A DNA stretch of 6,195 nucleotides. Source: an uncultured Rhodobiaceae bacterium (GTDB lineage Archaea; Thermoplasmatota; Poseidoniia; Poseidoniales; Poseidoniaceae). The position numbers and the translations under genes are program-made. Below are positions 5,672 to 6,195 of the stretch, piece by piece. The stretch is taken from the NCBI GenBank assembly GCA_937911445.1, contig CALDQY010000022.1, positions 1 to 6,195 of the forward strand, given 5' to 3'. Below the pieces are notes generated by a model. That model searched no databases, was not told where the DNA came from, and was given only the letters and a program-made list of their open reading frames with translations. Numbering within the stretch: position 1 is the stretch's first letter; each line of letters begins with the position of its first letter.

Positions 5672-6195
5672 ATGGCGGACGATGCATTGAGCGAGGCTTG
5701 GGAAAAAGCAGCGAAAGACATCACAAAAGGAAAGAACGAGGGTGCTCTACAAACGCTTCGAGCAATCGATCCTCAAGCGAGGAATCCAATGACGGCACGA
5801 TTGGTCGGTGAGGCGACATGGAACATCGCCAAAGTTAACGACTCAAAATCCGATTACAGAAAGGCTGCAATGTTTTTGCGAGAAGCGAGCAAAGCGAACC
5901 CAAAAGACAAGAAAACAAGTTCACTCTACAACAAGCTCCTCAATGAAATGCAAGATAAGCGAATCAGCGAGACCGTCATTCCTCGAATGTTCAACAATGG
6001 TGGTCCGACTCTCGCTGGAATCGTTGCGATTTTTGGAGTCTTCCTTGTCGTTCTAGCTGTCTTGTCAAGCGTCAACAGTACTGGGTCGACGACACAAAGC
6101 AACGTTGTCATGGAAATAACATGGACAGACACAAACAACGTCGACCATACAGGCAAGATTTGGATTGAGTTCTACGATGATGAGACACCAATGCA
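5672..6195 (+). CDS. Membrane-anchored protein, probable extracytoplasmic cyclophilin-type peptidyl-prolyl isomerase (3' end outside window)
   Basis: The frame is open for 174 codons from ATG 5672 to the window end. Residues 1-105 are charged and helical with Ala/Leu/Lys patterns that could form TPR-like hairpins. Residues about 112-134 form one hydrophobic membrane span. The basic N-terminal side suggests N-inside, so the C-terminal part lies outside. After a Ser/Thr linker (135-143), residues 145-174 read as a beta strand (VVMEITW), a short turn, GKIWIEFYDDETPM, then the cut. This matches the start of cyclophilin domains (GxIxIELYxDxAPxTVxNF). Cyclophilins catalyse cis-trans isomerisation of peptidyl-proline bonds in folding, here presumably of exported proteins. 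The catalytic residues lie beyond the window, so both the assignment and activity are provisional. It is divergent from the oxidoreductase cluster and is not obviously linked to it in function. Confidence 0.75.
   Translation, partial: MADDALSEAWEKAAKDITKGKNEGALQTLRAIDPQARNPMTARLVGEATWNIAKVNDSKSDYRKAAMFLREASKANPKDKKTSSLYNKLLNEMQDKRISETVIPRMFNNGGPTLAGIVAIFGVFLVVLAVLSSVNSTGSTTQSNVVMEITWTDTNNVDHTGKIWIEFYDDETPM

Noticed and set aside
5926..6156. Antisense frame opposite the cyclophilin-like gene
   Set aside because: It is a shadow. The + strand frame has a coherent helical, membrane and beta-strand layout and a promoter-like element.

Overview
The window looks like a chromosomal piece of an uncultivated archaeon, most probably a marine planktonic euryarchaeon of the Candidatus Poseidoniales (Marine Group II) or a near relative in Thermoplasmatota. 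The support is an archaeal-type tRNA-Gln, a two-subunit 2-oxoacid:ferredoxin oxidoreductase with the gamma domain fused to alpha, archaeal-style Shine-Dalgarno and TATA-like sites, and an acidic surface lipoprotein with EF-hand and LDL-receptor-A-like calcium motifs. The lineage is an inference from gene style; no marker gene in the window settles it.

Left part (1-1730): a secreted, very acidic, methionine-rich lipoprotein reads leftwards off the window edge. A 97-base divergent promoter region separates it from a 64-residue single-pass membrane protein on the + strand. A complete, intron-less tRNA-Gln(CUG) with an encoded CCA end follows.

Middle part (1743-5527, - strand): a three-gene cluster transcribed leftwards. 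It runs from the 2-oxoacid:ferredoxin oxidoreductase alpha subunit (korA-like) to the beta subunit (korB-like, 4-base ATGA overlap, strong Shine-Dalgarno). After 33 bases comes a membrane-anchored protein with a C-terminal YfaP/DUF2135-like domain. The two enzyme subunits would form a CoA-acylating, ferredoxin-reducing complex in central carbon metabolism. No separate ferredoxin-like delta subunit is present, which matches the two-subunit type of aerobic archaea. The third gene may only share the transcript.

Right part (5528-6195): a 144-base divergent intergenic region holds a TATA-like element for the rightward gene. On the korA side it holds a small upstream reading frame whose last codons form a strong hairpin and whose stop codon runs into the korA ribosome binding site. 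The rightward gene encodes a cytoplasmic helical region, one membrane span and the beginning of what looks like an extracytoplasmic cyclophilin-type peptidyl-prolyl isomerase; it is cut by the window end.

No mobile element, CRISPR array, long repeat or defence system was seen. The most distinctive items are the calcium-motif lipoprotein, the korA leader with its small ORF and hairpin, and the membrane-tethered cyclophilin candidate.
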